From Polychytrium aggregatum (Eukaryota; Chytridiomycota; Chytridiomycetes; Polychytriales), in assembly GCF_025602895.1 (NCBI RefSeq), contig NW_026516210.1, positions 868,001-932,000 of the forward strand: a stretch of DNA of 64,000 nucleotides, given 5' to 3'. The notes beneath the pieces are model-generated. The model was not told the origin of the DNA and ran no database searches. It saw only the letters and a list, made by a program, of their open reading frames with translations. Within the stretch, counting starts at the first letter, position 1. Each line of letters starts with the position of its first letter. Positions 1-12,448 of this stretch are shown one piece after another. A program made the position numbers and the translations under genes.

Positions 1-423
1 GTGAATATGGAGTGAGAAGCACTTTTGGGGCCGGTTGGGGCATTGGAGAAGAAAAAACAAAATTTTCAAGAAAAAAAAAGATATTCATGGTCGGGAAGTA
101 TTCGGGGCCCACCCACCCATTCGTGGAGTGGAGTGGGTCGGAAGAGACTCGGAAGTGAGGCTCACTCGATAAACATGGTGTAGGGCTGAAAACTCGTAAG
201 AGACTCGGAAGTGAAACGTCGTCGCCTGTGAGTGGGTCGGAAGAGACTCGGAAGTGAAACGTCGTCGCCCGTGAGTGGGCCGGAACAGGATTGGAAGAAG
301 GTGTGTGCACTGCATTCACTGCATGCATCCCTCGCGAATGAGCCTCTCATAGCGAGACCAAATAGCAGCACCATTGCTCTTGACCATGATGGAGCGCTTG
401 AGTAGCTTGATAAACACGACTTG
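1..423. other. left flank, no gene seen
   Basis: The stretch left of the first A-element LTR has no coding region I can support. It holds short repeats built on an 'agactcggaagtga' core, described separately, and an A-rich start. Its last five bases (acttg) are not repeated at the far end of the A1/A2 tandem at 17465, so the flank cannot be tied to the other side of that insertion. Confidence 0.5.
198..283. repeat. two 43-bp direct repeats
   Basis: Positions 198-240 and 241-283 are two nearly identical 43-bp units beginning aagagactcggaagtgaaac and ending gagtgggtcgg or gagtgggccgg. A partial third unit lies near 132-159. No protein or RNA function is evident. Confidence 0.8.
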
Positions 424-733
424 TGTAACGTCCACTACTGGGACGTTGGGGCAAGACGGGGAGGGAGGGGGTACAAGACAAGACAGGACAGGGCAGAACA
501 GGGCGGTGCTAGGCTACTCTAGCGGACGGGTGAGCTCGGGGAAGCACTTACGTTTATTCACGATAAAACCGAACTCCAGACAAACGGGGGGAACGGGGGC
601 AACCCGCAGGTATACCCTGCGGTGGCCTGCCTGCGGTGCGTGAAAACGCAAAGCGCAGCACAGGTCACGACCCACTGCGCCGCGCAGTACGCGCAGTACG
701 CGCAGCACAGCGTCGGAGATACCATCTCCTACA
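424..733 (-). repeat. A1 3' LTR (310 bp)
   Basis: Matches the units at 5583-5892 and 17155-17464 base for base as far as I can read, with TG...CA ends. An AATAAA signal is visible in element sense around 553. Three 9-bp units of the gcgcagtac type lie at 682-708. Confidence 0.93.
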
Positions 734-742
734 CTCCCACAC

Positions 743-3700
743 TTAAGAAGGCTTCCTGCGAGGAGCCCTGCGTGTGCTCTTTATTTGGGGCTCCTCGAGG
801 TGTTTACCGTATTTACTCAGCTCCTCGGGTGCATGGGACAAGTCCTCCAGTGTTTGCCATGTGTTGCCCGAGTGTGGGTAACCAACCCACTTGACATAAA
901 ACCGAAGTGACCCATCAGCCACTTTCTTGTGCCTCACGATCCTTTCGACTTCATATTCTTGAGTATAGTATTGTCCGAGGTCGTCTTCCAGTGGTGCGTC
1001 GTCCGGGACACCTTCGTCGGCGTCGGGGAACTGTGCTGGACTGCGGGTCGTGTGGCGACGCAGCTTGGACACATGGAAGACAGGATGGAGCTTGCTTCCA
1101 GGTGGCAAGTCCAACAGGTAGTTGAGGGGACTGGGTCGGGCCGCTATCTTAAACGGTCCTCGGTACTTGGGCAACAACTTCTTTGACTGGGCTTCGGGGA
1201 CCTTGATGTTGTCGGCGTCCAGGTAGACAAGGTCTCCAACTTCAAAGGAGACATCCTGGTGTCGGCGGTCGTAGTACTTCGCCATCACTTGTTGCGCATC
1301 CGTGAGCGCATCGGCGATCATCTTGTGTCGGACTTGATGATCTTTGACAAAGGCACTTGGTTTGGGAGGCAATCCAGCCGTGGACTCGGTCAGTGTCAAG
1401 GAGGTGGGAACATCAGGCTGGAATCCGTAGAGCGCCTCAAAGGGGCTCAAGCCAGTTGTGCTCGACTTGGCGGTGTTGTATGCAAACTCTGCATGACTCA
1501 GCTGTATGTCCCAGTCGTCTTGGCTGGTCGAGGCGTATGTCCTCAGGTATTGCTCGAGGGTGCGGATCGTCCGCTCGGACTGTCCATCCGTTTGTTGGTG
1601 GTGCGAGGTTGACATGTTCAGCTTGGTGCCGAGATGGTCGAACAGACTTGTCCAAAACAAGGAGGTGAATCGGGGGTCTCGATCACTGACGATGGACTTT
1701 GGGAGGCCGTGGTGCTTGAACACATGCTTGAAGAACAGCAGTGCAAGGTCAGGCGCGGAGCATGTCGTCTGGCACGGCACAAAGTGTGCCATCTTGCTGA
1801 ACCTGTCGACAAAGACAGCGATTGCATCGTGGTCCAACTTGGTCGTCGGTAGATGCGTGATGAGATCCATGGACATGCTGGTCCAGGGGCGGTCGGGAAC
1901 AGGCAGGGGTTGCAGCAATCCTTGCTCTCGGGTCGTGCGTGACTTGACCATCTTGCAGGTATGGCAGGACTCGATGTACTTCTCGACGGTGCGCTTCATT
2001 CCAGGCCAGTATGCGACTTTGGCCAGTCGGTCGTATGTCTTCTCGACTCCAAAGTGTCCAGCGAGGGGCGAGTCGTGGACCTCTTGGAGCAACTTGGTCT
2101 TCAACGACGGAATGTCCGGCACACAGACACGGCTGTCCTTCTTCAGGAGGAGCAGGCCATCACGCACTGTGTACTCGGACGATTCGTCGTCCTTGGGGAG
2201 CTTAGACACCTTTCGGAACAGTTCTCCGAACTGTTTGTCGTTGGCGATGTTGTCTCGGACAACATCCAGCATCGTGTTGTCGACACTGACAGTCGACTCG
2301 TACAGTGACGCCAATTGGTAGTCGGGGCGTCGGGACAGTGCGTCAGGCACCACATTGAGTTTGCCTTTCTGGTATACAACCTCGTAGTTGTACTCGGCGA
2401 GGAACTCCATCCATCGCGCTTGGCGTCGGCTCAGGTTCTTCTTGGTGTCGAGGTAACGCAGTGACTGGTGGTCCGTCACAATCTTGAAGGGCTTGGCGGT
2501 ACCGTGGAGGTACACTCGGAACTTCTGCAGCGCGTAGATGATCGCAAGCTGCTCCTTCTCGTGCACGGGATAGTTGATCTCGTGTTGGGACAGTTTGCGC
2601 GACTCGAAGGCAACGGGCCTTCCCTCCTGCATCAAAACAGCTCCCACCGCAAAGTCGGAGGCGTCGGTGTGCACGGAGACATCCGTGTTCGGGTCGAACA
2701 CAGCGAGGACAGGAGCGTTCGTCAAGGCGTGCTTGAGGGTCTCGAACGCTTGGCGTTGTGGGTGGTCCCACACGAAGGGGCACTCTTTGCGGAGTAGGTC
2801 TGTGAGTGGACCGGCAGTGCGCGCCAGATCGGGGATGAATCGGCGGTAGTAGTTGACGAGACCGAGAAACGACTGCACGTCAGAGACGCATGCGAGCGGC
2901 GGCCACTCGACCACAGACTTGACCTTGGCGGGGTCGACTTCGATTCCTCTTCCTGAGACAACGTGTCCCAGGAACGGGACTTGATTCTTGAAGAACTCGC
3001 ACTTGGACAGTTTGGCATACAACTTGTGCTCGCGTAGCTTGGCCAGCACGCGGGCGACATGACCTTCATGGGTCGCTTCATCCTTGCTGTACACAAGGAT
3101 ATCATCCAGGTACACGATGACAGAGTTGTCGAGCTCTTGGCGGAACACATCGTTCATCAGCTGCATGAACGTGGCAGGTGCGTTCGTCAATCCGAACGGC
3201 AGCACTAGGAACTCGTACAGTCCGTAGCGAGTCCTGAAGGCGGTCTTGTGGACATCATCCTCGTGGATGCGGATCTGATGGTAGCCTGAGCGGAGGTCTA
3301 TCTTGCTAAAGACCTTTGCTCCACTCAGACGATCCATCAACTCGTCGATCCTTGGCAACGGGTAGGTGTTCTTGATGGTCTGTTTGTTTAGTGCGCGATA
3401 GTCGACGCACATCCTGAGATCACCTTCTTTCTTCTTGACAAAGAGCACTGGTGCACCATACGGTGACTGGCTCGGGCGGATGAACCCATGGGCGAGGAGG
3501 TCATCCAACTGGCGCTTGAGTTCGTCCATCTCCGTCAGCGACAGTTGGTACGTCGGTCTTGACGGAGGCGACGAGCCTGGTTCGATGTCGATGCGATGAT
3601 CGACGGTGCGTTGGGGTGGCAGGCATTGTGGCAACTGGTCGGGGAATACGTCCTTGTACTCGTCGAGCAGCTTGGTCACCACAGGCGGGGGACCGGGACC

Positions 3701-4660
3701 GGCTTGGTCGGTGTCGTCGACCTCACGCACGACACAGAGGAACGACGTGTCCTTCTTGATCAGCCTCTTGAATTGCATGGCTGAGAGGAGAGGTGGCATG
3801 TTGGGTGAGGCCATGCCCTGCAGGACAATGTCAGGGCCAACACGGACAGTGCGGCCTTTCCAGTCGACGACTGGAGTCGGCTCGGCACGAGCAAGCCAGC
3901 TCATGCCGAGGATGGCATCGAACTTGGTGTCGATCACTTGGAACAACAGGACAGGATGGTACTTGGGATGGAGGGCCACTCGCAGGACCACTTGGTGTGT
4001 GCACTGCTGCACACGATCGTCTGCAAGCGCCACACTCATCGGCGACTTCTTCTTGGTTGCATGTATGTTGAGCTCCTGGAGCAAGCGTCTGCTGACAAAG
4101 TTGCAGCTTGCTCCAGAGTCCACCATCATTCGGACGGTGTGACCTTGGACGGTGGCAGGGAGGTACAGCAGGGACTCTTCATGGTCCTCCTGCACAGCCT
4201 CCTGCACCATGACTTGACTTGGGGGAACGGGCGACACTTGGTCTTGGTTGGCTTCATCACGGCCACTCGGACATTTTGGATAGGGTTCGGCCATTGCGGG
4301 GGCCTGCGGCGTCAGCACGCCATTGCACACGACGTCCACGGCTTGCGGACACATGTCGGAAGCATCCGACACACACGACTTGACAGGGGTGAGGGCACAG
4401 GCGGTCCTGTCCCTCAAGGGTTCTTGATTTTCTTTTTTGTTTTGGTTTTCAATTTTGGTTTTCTCTTCACGTTCGTGGAGAGGCAGGCGGCTTGCGCCAC
4501 CATGCACCTCTCGCACGACGCACAACACTTGGTTTGTTTCTCCTTCGGGGGAGGGGGCGAGGTGAACTTCCTCTGGAGACGCGTGGACTGCATTGAGCAA
4601 TCCGCGGCGTTGGCCTCCTACTAGGGCTCCAGAGCCACCTAGTAGGGTCGGCCGTTTCCC
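743..4660 (-). CDS. pol: A1 pol polyprotein with chromodomain
   Basis: Ty3/gypsy pol of about 1,305 residues, entered by -1 frameshifting from gag at the GGGAAAC heptamer (4654-4660); the frame is open upstream to 4675. Order: aspartic protease (DSGA near residue 185), reverse transcriptase (YLDD near 522), RNase H (TDAS near 670), integrase HHCC finger near 867-910 and DDE residues near 936, 999 and 1035, then a C-terminal chromodomain (about 1240-1300) with the YVKW signature. The stop is 9 bp from the 3' LTR. Chromodomains of this class are known to steer integration to modified chromatin. No break was found, so the product could be functional. Confidence 0.93.
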   Translation of the reverse strand, partial: GKRPTLLGGSGALVGGQRRGLLNAVHASPEEVHLAPSPEGETNQVLCVVREVHGGASRLPLHEREEKTKIENQNKKENQEPLRDRTACALTPVKSCVSDASDMCPQAVDVVCNGVLTPQAPAMAEPYPKCPSGRDEANQDQVSPVPPSQVMVQEAVQEDHEESLLYLPATVQGHTVRMMVDSGASCNFVSRRLLQELNIHATKKKSPMSVALADDRVQQCTHQVVLRVALHPKYHPVLLFQVIDTKFDAILGMSWLARAEPTPVVDWKGRTVRVGPDIVLQGMASPNMPPLLSAMQFKRLIKKDTSFLCVVREVDDTDQAGPGPPPVVTKLLDEYKDVFPDQLPQCLPPQRTVDHRIDIEPGSSPPSRPTYQLSLTEMDELKRQLDDLLAHGFIRPSQSPYGAPVLFVKKKEGDLRMCVDYRALNKQTIKNTYPLPRIDELMDRLSGAKVFSKIDLRSGYHQIRIHEDDVHKTAFRTRYGLYEFLVLPFGLTNAPATFMQLMNDVFRQELDNSVIVYLDDILVYSKDEATHEGHVARVLAKLREHKLYAKLSKCEFFKNQVPFLGHVVSGRGIEVDPAKVKSVVEWPPLACVSDVQSFLGLVNYYRRFIPDLARTAGPLTDLLRKECPFVWDHPQRQAFETLKHALTNAPVLAVFDPNTDVSVHTDASDFAVGAVLMQEGRPVAFESRKLSQHEINYPVHEKEQLAIIYALQKFRVYLHGTAKPFKIVTDHQSLRYLDTKKNLSRRQARWMEFLAEYNYEVVYQKGKLNVVPDALSRRPDYQLASLYESTVSVDNTMLDVVRDNIANDKQFGELFRKVSKLPKDDESSEYTVRDGLLLLKKDSRVCVPDIPSLKTKLLQEVHDSPLAGHFGVEKTYDRLAKVAYWPGMKRTVEKYIESCHTCKMVKSRTTREQGLLQPLPVPDRPWTSMSMDLITHLPTTKLDHDAIAVFVDRFSKMAHFVPCQTTCSAPDLALLFFKHVFKHHGLPKSIVSDRDPRFTSLFWTSLFDHLGTKLNMSTSHHQQTDGQSERTIRTLEQYLRTYASTSQDDWDIQLSHAEFAYNTAKSSTTGLSPFEALYGFQPDVPTSLTLTESTAGLPPKPSAFVKDHQVRHKMIADALTDAQQVMAKYYDRRHQDVSFEVGDLVYLDADNIKVPEAQSKKLLPKYRGPFKIAARPSPLNYLLDLPPGSKLHPVFHVSKLRRHTTRSPAQFPDADEGVPDDAPLEDDLGQYYTQEYEVERIVRHKKVADGSLRFYVKWVGYPHSGNTWQTLEDLSHAPEELSKYGKHLEEPQIKSTRRAPRRKPS

Positions 4661-5460
4661 GACTTCATGGGGCACTCCTTGGCCTGGTGTCCCGGTCGGT
4701 GACAGAAGAAGCAGGAACCATGGCGGAGGTCCTCCTGCTTCTGTCTGTCCTTGGGGGAGACAGTGGCAGCTTGCTGGAACCGGGAGCGGGGAGGGCCACG
4801 AGCCTCCATGGCGTTGACGTCAACGTCCATGGGCTCAGGCATGGGTCTTGCGGGCGGGGCCGGGCGAGGCGGACGGGCTGGGACGTGATGAGACCGATGG
4901 CCGCCTGCCAGCTGCGGGTAGAACTGGCGGCCATGGTACTGGACGTTGTCGAGGTTCTCGGCAACGTCCATCATCACGTCCAGGGACTTGCGGGCATCAG
5001 GGTTGCTGGCGATGTACTCTCTGATCTTGGGCTTGAGGCCCTTCTGGAAGAGGTACATCGCATCAGCAGAGCCCAGCTCCTCAATCTGGGAGGAGAGGTC
5101 TTCAAACTCCTCGATGTAGCGGGTCACAGAACCACGCTGCACGAGAGAGTATAGCTTGTCACGGGCAATGAGTTCAGCATTGGGGCTGCCGAAGCGGCGA
5201 CGGAGGCGGTCCTTGAAGTCGTCAAACACACCTTCGCTCTGCTCGTCGAACCCTTGGCGGCGGTACCAACGGTACGCCTGGTCCTTCAAGCAGAGCTTGG
5301 CGGCGACGATGTGGTGGGTGGGGGCGACTTGGGCAGCATCGAGGTAGTCCTCGAGTTGCTGCAGCCAGTCCTCCACCGAGGAGGAGCGGCTCTTCCCAGT
5401 AAACACTGGGGCACGGAAGGTCTTGAGGAAGGCTTCCGGAAGTGGGCGGGGGTTGCTCAT
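4639..5460 (-). CDS. gag: A1 gag, capsid/nucleocapsid protein
   Basis: A 273-residue Gag starting with [11 protein letters not shown], with a retrotransposon capsid-type central region and a C-terminal CCHC zinc knuckle (CFFC, then H and C with CX2CX4HX4C spacing). It should form the particle and bind the element RNA. The start is the first ATG after the LTR and leader. It overlaps pol by about 20 bp in the -1 frame, with the slippery site just before the stop. A2 and A3 carry the same protein. Confidence 0.9.
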   Translation of the reverse strand: MSNPRPLPEAFLKTFRAPVFTGKSRSSSVEDWLQQLEDYLDAAQVAPTHHIVAAKLCLKDQAYRWYRRQGFDEQSEGVFDDFKDRLRRRFGSPNAELIARDKLYSLVQRGSVTRYIEEFEDLSSQIEELGSADAMYLFQKGLKPKIREYIASNPDARKSLDVMMDVAENLDNVQYHGRQFYPQLAGGHRSHHVPARPPRPAPPARPMPEPMDVDVNAMEARGPPRSRFQQAATVSPKDRQKQEDLRHGSCFFCHRPGHQAKECPMKSGNGRPY

Positions 5461-5570
5461 GGCAGGGGCAGGCTCCAGGGACAGAGAGGAGAGTCGGTCG
5501 GCAAGAGAGGCGGGATCCAGCTTGAGGATCTAGAAAGAGGACAAACAGGACGAAAACAAGACGAGGATTT

Positions 5571-5582
5571 CCGATGCTACCA
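5571..5582 (-). promoter_or_regulatory. A1 primer-binding site (tRNA type)
   Basis: Directly inside the 5' LTR the element strand reads TGGTAGCATCGG. A TGGTA start is the usual complement of the 3' ACCA end of a host tRNA, most often initiator tRNA-Met. A2 and A3 have the same site next to their 5' LTRs. The exact tRNA was not checked. Confidence 0.7.
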
Positions 5583-5892
5583 TGTAACGTCCACTACTGG
5601 GACGTTGGGGCAAGACGGGGAGGGAGGGGGTACAAGACAAGACAGGACAGGGCAGAACAGGGCGGTGCTAGGCTACTCTAGCGGACGGGTGAGCTCGGGG
5701 AAGCACTTACGTTTATTCACGATAAAACCGAACTCCAGACAAACGGGGGGAACGGGGGCAACCCGCAGGTATACCCTGCGGTGGCCTGCCTGCGGTGCGT
5801 GAAAACGCAAAGCGCAGCACAGGTCACGACCCACTGCGCCGCGCAGTACGCGCAGTACGCGCAGCACAGCGTCGGAGATACCATCTCCTACA
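5583..5892 (-). repeat. A LTR shared by A1 (5') and A2 (3')
   Basis: Left of it lies the A1 primer-binding site and gag leader; right of it lies the last part of a second pol. One LTR therefore serves two elements. Confidence 0.92.
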
Positions 5893-6041
5893 CTCCCACA
5901 CTTAAGAAGGCTTCCTGCGAGGAGCCCTGCGTGTGCTCTTTATTTGGGGCTCCTCGAGGTGTTTACCGTATTTACTCAGCTCCTCGGGTGCATGGGACAA
6001 GTCCTCCAGTGTTTGCCATGTGTTGCCCGAGTGTGGGTAAC

Positions 6042-6833
6042 TGTTAGAGTCCGAAGGGGACTCAACGGCAAAAGAAGAAGTGAGCTCGAAGTGAGCTCAG
6101 GGAAGGCAAGGGTAAAGTCCGAAGTGGACTCGGAGAGGGAGCGAGGGAAGCAAAGATCCGTTCAAGATAAGACTAGTCTCGAAATGAGACGTGAGGAACA
6201 CTCAGAGAATAAAGTAGAAGGCACTTTATTTAGTCCTATTTTGAACGCTGAGGTTCGACTACACATCGCGGGGGTCAGGCTATTTATAGACAAGTCCGGA
6301 CTTGGCAGCGAAGGGCGGCCAAGGGAGGGAAAAGTGGGCGATCGAGCAGGGCGAAGGGGGCGATGCACGAACGAGGGCCGAGAAGGACCACCGAGACAGG
6401 CAGAGAACCAAAGCGAGGGAGGCGCAAGCAAAAGCGAAGCACCTGGCAGGAGAAACGTGCAAAGGCGAAGCAATGTGACTCAACGTCCAAGAAGCGGATT
6501 GGTCAAGTATAAGGTTGGGGCAAATGCATGCGAGATGAACAAGAGATCGGGGCGGTCAGGCAGGTCATGAGTCACCGGTGGGGGGACACATGACCGGCAG
6601 CCGAATTGCAACCAATCGCAGCAAGGCGCGTGCACAAACAAACCGGCGCGTGCGAAGAAGACAAAGGAAGCGGAGCAGCGCGGGAAAACGGAAGTGCGGA
6701 AGGAGCGGAAAAGACAGGCAAAGGGCGGAAAATTGGAGGGGAACTGACAAAGCTACACACAAACAAACAGAAAGGCAAAAGAACAGCCAAGTGTGCAGTC
6801 AAAGTGGAGAACAAGCAGGAGCTATCCCTAACA
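6042..6833 (-). repeat. B1 3' LTR (792 bp)
   Basis: Matches the other B LTRs. Contains a TATA box (TATAAA, minus strand, near 6282-6287), an AATAAA signal close downstream, and four short inverted repeats near the outer edge. Confidence 0.92.
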
Positions 6834-6845
6834 TCATCCCCTTCC

Positions 6846-9800
6846 TTAGCGACGAACTCCGGGACGTCGCCTTCGGCTTTGAGGGATAGCGAAGGTGGAA
6901 GTCAGCAACAAGATCAGTGGCGTGGGAAACATTGGCAGCGGGCTCCCAAGACCGGTCAGTCTCGGAATAGCCCTTCCACTGAACCAAGTACTGTAAGCGA
7001 CCACGGAAGAGCCGAGAATCGAGAACAGTCTCGACCTCAAACTCTTCCTGGGAGTCAACAAGAATGGGAGGTGGTTCGGGTTGGGTGAACTCGGGAACAA
7101 TGTCCTTCGTTCGGGGTTCAAGGAGGGATACATGAAAGACGGGGTGGACTTTGAGTGTGGAAGGGAGTTTAAGTTCAAAGGCAACGGGGTTGATGCGGCG
7201 AAGAACTTTAAAGGGGCCAAGCTTTTTCTGGTCAAGCTTGTTGGAGGGACGAAGGGTGCGGATGTGGCGACGATCAAGAAAAACGAGGTCGCCAACGGAG
7301 ATGTCGGGAGTGGGGAGACGGGATTTGTTGGCCTGCACAGTGTAGGACTCTTGGGCAACCCGGAGGTTGGCCTTGAGATCCTCGAGAACGGTCTGAAGTC
7401 GGTCGACACGTTCTTCGGCAGAGGGCACAACAGAGGGATCACGGATGATAGAGGGATCAAAAATGGGGTGATGGCCATGGACTGCAAAGAAGGGAGTCAT
7501 GCCAGTGGAGGTGTTTTCCGAGTTGTTGTAAGTGAACTCGGCAAGGGGAAGGTGAAGGGTCCAGTCGTCTTGCAGGTAATTGCAATGGATACGCAAATAC
7601 TGCTCGATGACCTGGTTGAGAACCTCGGTCGAACCGTCGGTCTCGGGGTGGAAGGCAGAAGAAAGGGAAATCTTCGTCTTCAGAAGCTCATTGAAGCGCC
7701 TCCAGAAGGCCGAAGTAAACTGAGTTCCTCGGTCCGAAACAATAGACCGGGGACAACCATGCAAGCGGAAGATGTGGGAGAGGAAGAGTTCGGCGGTTTG
7801 CTCGCCTGTAACCGTCTTCGTGGTGGGCACAAAGTGTGCTTGTTTGGACAGGCGGTCCTTAACCACGAAGATGGAGTCAAAGCCGTTCGAAGGTGGGAGA
7901 TCCGTGATGAAGTCCATCGACAGGTCCCACCAACGTTCGGAAGGAACGGGGAGAGGGTGAAGTAAACCATAAGGGGAGTGACGGGACGGCTTGGCTCGCT
8001 GGCACGCTTCACAATTAGCAATGAAGCGACGCACAGACTTACGAAGCCGGGGCCAGTGAAAGTCCCGGGAGATGAGCTCAACGGTCTTGGCAAGACCAAA
8101 GTGACCAGCGGCAGCGGAGCAGTGACGTTGCTCAAACACTTTGAGCTGGAGCTCGGGGGAAGGGACAACGATCAGGTCTTTAAAGTAAAGGAGACCGTCA
8201 CGGAAGGAGTAATCGCCATCAAGACGTTTGGCGTTAAAGTCAGAAAGAAGGGAACAAGAAAGGGTGGCAGCTCGAATCTCGGAAAGAAAATCGGGATTCG
8301 AGCCGATAACAGTGATGCTGTCGAGAGAAATAGACTCGAACAGCTGAAGGAAGTTGGTGGAGTGGAGGGAGTCACCAGGCTTTATCTCAAAGTCAGAACG
8401 GCGACTGAGAGCATCGGCTTTGGTGTTGAGACGACCAGGGCGGTGGTAAATGCGAAAAGCAAAGTCAGAAAGGAATTGGGCCCACCGGAACTGGCGGCGA
8501 GAAAGTTGGGAAGCGGAAGTGAACCGGGTAAGGTTCTGATGATCAGAGAAAACAAGAGTGGGATGATCAGGGTCGGCAGCCATCAAGTAATGACGCCAGG
8601 CAGTGAAGGAATCGACAATAGCAAGGAGCTCTTTGTCGTGGGTGTCATAATTCACCTCGGCGGGACGGAATTGCCGAGAGTGAAAAGCAACGGGGTGAAG
8701 AGCGCCGTCAGGGTCAAACTGGGAAAGGACGGCACCCAAAGCAAAGTCAGAAGCATCGGGCTCGATGACAGCGGGTTTGGAGAAATCAAAGTAGCGAAGA
8801 ATAGGTGCGGAAGTGAATGAACGTTTAAGAGAATCAAAAGCCTCTTGGGCCTCGGGAGACCAAGAGAAGGTGGAGGATTTGGTGGTGAGTGAAGTCAAAG
8901 GACGAGCAAGTGCGGAAAAGTCCTTGACGAAGCGGCGGTAAAAGTTTGCGAAACCAATAAAAACTTGGATATCGCGAGCAGAAGAGGGAACAGGCCAAAG
9001 GGAAACGGCCTCGACCTTGGCAGGGTCCATTTTGATGCCATCGGCAGAAATGATCATGCCGAGAAAGTCAACTTCAGAAAGGTCAAAAGAACACTTGGCC
9101 GGATTGACCTTAAGGGAGTGTTCACGAAGGCGAGAAAGAACAAGCTTAACATGCTCCTCATGCTCCTGGGGATCTTTTGAGAAGATCAGGATGTCGTCAA
9201 GATAAATGACAACACAGACACCAAGGAGGTCCGAGAAGATGTCGTTCATAAAAAACTGGAAAGCAGCGGGGGCATTCGAAAGACCAAAGGGGATAACATT
9301 GTACTCAAATGAGCCAGATTTACAAACAAAAGCAGTCTTCCACTCATCGCCCTTCTTGACACGAACCAAGTGGTAAGCATCAGGAAGGTCAAGGTGTGAG
9401 AAGACGCGGGCAGAAGAAAGTTTATCCAGAAGATCCTGGAAGAGGGGAAGAGGGTAGCGATTCTTCTTCGTGATGGCATTGAGGCCCCGGTAGTCGACGC
9501 AAAGGCGAAGACCACCATTGGGCTTCTTCACGAAGAAGCAGGGAGCACCAACGGGAGAAGAGGATTTGGAGATCCAACCACGTGCGAGGGCGTTGGTCAG
9601 ATACTCCGAAAGAGCAGATTCCTCGGCCGGGGACAAAGGATAGACTTTCCCCGGCTTTGGCAAACGAGGTTCCTTTCCATCCTCGGTCCGTACAAACTCA
9701 ATAGACAAGTCATACGGACGGTGAGGAGGCAAGGAAGAAGGAGGGTCAGACTTGAGGCTGAAAACGTCGCCAAACTCATTGTATTTGAGCTGGGACACCT

Positions 9801-10669
9801 CGAGAGTCAACAGGGGTGCCAGACTCGGCATACACCTTCGTCGTGAGCACGGACCTTATCGACACCGTAGGATACGTCTCCGGCGAAGGAGGACGGATAT
9901 CCATTTGGGCAGCGAAAATGTCGAGCTTGTCTTCCCGTGCAAGACGGAGAAGACTCGCCGCATTAACGAGCTCAATGTCGGGCGAAGATAAAGCCGTTGG
10001 CTCTTCAGAAAGCGAAGCAGAGTCAAGGCGGGAAGAAAGGGAAGGCGAAGTGCCAAAGGAGGGAACCGGTGTAAGGGAAGGACCGGAGGGAGGAGTCAAA
10101 GGCGAAGTGCCCGAAGGGGGAGGCGAATAGCCGGAAGGGGACGAAGTGTCCAAGGAGGAAGCAGAGACATCCGCGAGGATGTGTCCATCAGCAAGGCAAG
10201 AGGGATCGGAGAACGAAAGGGAGAGGGACTTCCAATTGACAACTGGATTATGCAAGCGCATCCAGGGAAGACCAAGAGTGATGGGAGTGGTGGAGAGTCG
10301 AGTCACAAGAAAAGAAATCGACTCGGTGTGGGAACCAATGGTCAACGTCACAGGAACGGTTTGGAAACGAATGAAACCGGCCGAAGAACCATCAGCAAGG
10401 GAAACGGAGTAGGGAGTAGAAAGAGGGATAAGAGAGAGTTTATGGAGATCCGCAAAGGCAGGATCAATGAGGGCAAGAGCGGTGCATCCATCATCAATAA
10501 AGACAGAAAGGGAGATGGAGACCGGGCCAGAAAGACTCATGACGACAAGGGTGGCCGGAAGAAGAAGCTTATCGTCCGATAATGACGAGTCAGAGGGGGA
10601 AGATGTTCGTATCGCCGAACAGACCACCTCGCTTACTTGCGAGGTGCTGCTCGGCTGTGGGCATTTCCC
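6846..10669 (-). pseudogene. pol: B1 pol, frameshifted
   Basis: Ty3/gypsy pol: protease, reverse transcriptase (YLDD), RNase H, integrase and a C-terminal chromodomain (YLVQWKGY). Compared with intact B4, one extra base near 9790 (gagctgggac) splits the protein after the protease into frames 9776-10669 and 6799-9831. A second extra base near 6863 changes the last residues and lets the frame run into the LTR. Expected entry is by -1 frameshift at GGGAAAT (10663-10669). Confidence 0.88.
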
Positions 10670-11586
10670 GAGTTCCGTTTGACCAGAACCGGGCACTGCT
10701 GAACATCGCGACTGCCGGGACAAGACTTTTCCCCGCAGTACAGGCAGAGACCCTGCTCACGACGTCGCTTTTTCTCGACGTCGGAGAGCTTAGCAGGGCG
10801 GACCGAGACAGAGTCAAGGTCCATGGGAGTGGGTGCAGAAGAGGAGGAAGAAGAAACATGCGCGGGAGAATGGTGGTGATGGGGAGCAGAGCGAGAAGAA
10901 GGAGGAGGAGGTTGGGAACGGGAGGAGATCTTGAGACGATGGAGGGCATCGTCGTACTCGACCGCTGCCTTGATCAACTCAGGCAGGGAAGCGGGAGCGG
11001 GGCGGAGACCGATGAGGTGGAACTTGACCTCAGACTTCAAACCCTCCTTGAAGAAGTGCATCTTGGTGGGTTCATCAGTCTGGACGCGGGCGGCGAGCTG
11101 GACGAAGCGGGTGGCGAAGGCTTGGCAGGACTTGAGCTGGACCAAGCGCTTGAGGTCGTTCAAGGCCTTATCTTGCGAGGAGGCCGTGTCCTCACCGAAG
11201 GTCGACTTGAGGGCAACTTCAAAATCCGCGAAGGAAGCCGGGAAGCGGTTGGCCATGTAGAAGGCGGCCTCGTACCACTTGAAGGCTTCACCGCGGAGGA
11301 AGGAGGTGGCGTACAGGACCTTCTGGCGCTCGGGCGCGAAGAAGGCAGGATCGGCGAGGAAAACCAGGTGGCACTGGGCGAGGAAGGCCGTCGTTTCATC
11401 GCGGGAACCTAGGAACTCCTTGGGCTTGTTGACCTGGTAGACCTGGCGGGGAGCGGCGGCGGGAGCTTGCAGATCTTGGATCTGACGATGGAGAGCAGCG
11501 TTCTGGGTCATGAGGGCGTTCATACGCTCCTCCATGCGCGCCAGATACGCGTTGAGGTCTGCAGGGGGTGCAGCAGGCTCAGCCAT
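10633..11586 (-). CDS. gag: B1 gag
   Basis: A 317-residue Gag from the first ATG (MAEPAAPP...). A short coiled-coil-like segment (MEERMNALMTQNAALHRQI) precedes a retrotransposon-Gag-type capsid region, then a serine, proline and histidine-rich linker. The C-terminal cysteine cluster is unusual: C-X2-C-X4-C-X8-C with no histidine in the CCHC position. The frame is open upstream to 11652 but without ATG. It overlaps pol in the -1 frame. Confidence 0.88.
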   Translation of the reverse strand: MAEPAAPPADLNAYLARMEERMNALMTQNAALHRQIQDLQAPAAAPRQVYQVNKPKEFLGSRDETTAFLAQCHLVFLADPAFFAPERQKVLYATSFLRGEAFKWYEAAFYMANRFPASFADFEVALKSTFGEDTASSQDKALNDLKRLVQLKSCQAFATRFVQLAARVQTDEPTKMHFFKEGLKSEVKFHLIGLRPAPASLPELIKAAVEYDDALHRLKISSRSQPPPPSSRSAPHHHHSPAHVSSSSSSAPTPMDLDSVSVRPAKLSDVEKKRRREQGLCLYCGEKSCPGSRDVQQCPVLVKRNSGNAHSRAAPRK

Positions 11587-11643
11587 CGGATCGACGAGGG
11601 AAAGAGAGGCGAAAGAAGAAGAAAGGCCGGGAAGCCAAGAGGG

Positions 11644-11655
11644 AGCGTTCAAAAT
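11644..11655 (-). promoter_or_regulatory. B1 putative self-priming site
   Basis: The element strand reads ATTTTGAACGCT two bases inside the 5' LTR. Its exact complement lies in the LTR leader (11854-11865). Compare the identical pair in B4 at 43003-43014 and 42793-42804. Confidence 0.7.
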
Positions 11656-11657
11656 GA

Positions 11658-12448
11658 TGTTAGAGTCCGAAGGGGACTCAACGGCAAAAGAAGAAGTGAG
11701 CTCGAAGTGAGCTCAGGGAAGGCAAGGGTAAAGTCCGAAGTGGACTCGGAGAGGGAGCGAGGGAAGCAAAGATCCGTTCAAGATAAGACTAGTCTCGAAA
11801 TGAGACGTGAGGAACACTCAGAGAATAAAGTAGAAGGCACTTTATTTAGTCCTATTTTGAACGCTGAGGTTCGACTACACATCGCGGGGGTCAGGCTATT
11901 TATAGACAAGTCCGGACTTGGCAGCGAAGGGCGGCCAAGGGAGGGAAAAGTGGGCGATCGAGCAGGGCGAAGGGGGCGATGCACGAACGAGGGCCGAGAA
12001 GGACCACCGAGACAGGCAGAGAACCAAAGCGAGGGAGGCGCAAGCAAAAGCGAAGCACCTGGCAGGAGAAACGTGCAAAGGCGAAGCAATGTGACTCAAC
12101 GTCCAAGAAGCGGATTGGTCAAGTATAAGGTTGGGGCAAATGCATGCGAGATGAACAAGAGATCGGGGCGGTCAGGCAGGTCATGAGTCACCGGTGGTGG
12201 GACACATGACCGGCAGCCGAATTGCAACCAATCGCAGCAAGGCGCGTGCACAAACAAACCGGCGCGTGCGAAGAAGACAAAGGAAGCGGAGCAGCGCGGG
12301 GAAACGGAAGTGCGGAAGGAGCGGAAATGGCAGGCAAAAGGCGGAAAATTGGAGGGGAACTGCAAAGCTACACACAAACAAACAGAAAGGCAAAAGAACA
12401 GCCAAGTGTGCAGTCAAAGTGGAGAACAAGCAGAAGCTATCCCTAACA
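11658..12448 (-). repeat. B1 5' LTR (791 bp)
   Basis: TG...CA ends, followed by gtaac at 12449-12453, the duplicated target in A2. Confidence 0.92.

Larger units (their letters stand above)
424..5892 (-). mobile_element. A1: chromovirus LTR retrotransposon, near-complete
   Basis: This is a Ty3/gypsy-type element read on the minus strand: 5' LTR 5583-5892, gag, pol (protease, reverse transcriptase, RNase H, integrase, chromodomain), 3' LTR 424-733. LTRs start TGTAGG and end GTTACA in element sense. Both long frames are open, so the copy looks young. Its 5' LTR also serves as the 3' LTR of A2, giving a head-to-tail tandem of three LTRs and two internal regions. The flanks of the tandem (acttg at 419-423, agagg at 17465-17469) do not match. 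Confidence 0.93.
6042..12448 (-). mobile_element. B1: Tf1-like chromovirus inserted in A2
   Basis: Element B on the minus strand: 5' LTR 11658-12448, gag, pol, 3' LTR 6042-6833, with 5-bp duplication gtaac on both sides. LTRs start TGTTAGGG and end TCTAACA in element sense. A purine-rich tract precedes the 3' LTR. There is no tRNA-type primer site; instead a 12-nt segment just inside the 5' LTR is complementary to the LTR's own leader (see findings). Confidence 0.93.

Noticed and set aside
685-711. Short repeats in the A LTR considered as a CRISPR-like array
   Set aside because: Only three 9-bp units without spacers, in a eukaryotic LTR.
7081-7965. 294-codon plus-strand frame antisense to B1 pol, repeated at 34550-35434 and 46696-47580
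   Set aside because: It lies exactly opposite the integrase part of pol and is conserved only because the B copies are nearly identical. No domain, and codon content mirrors the sense gene.
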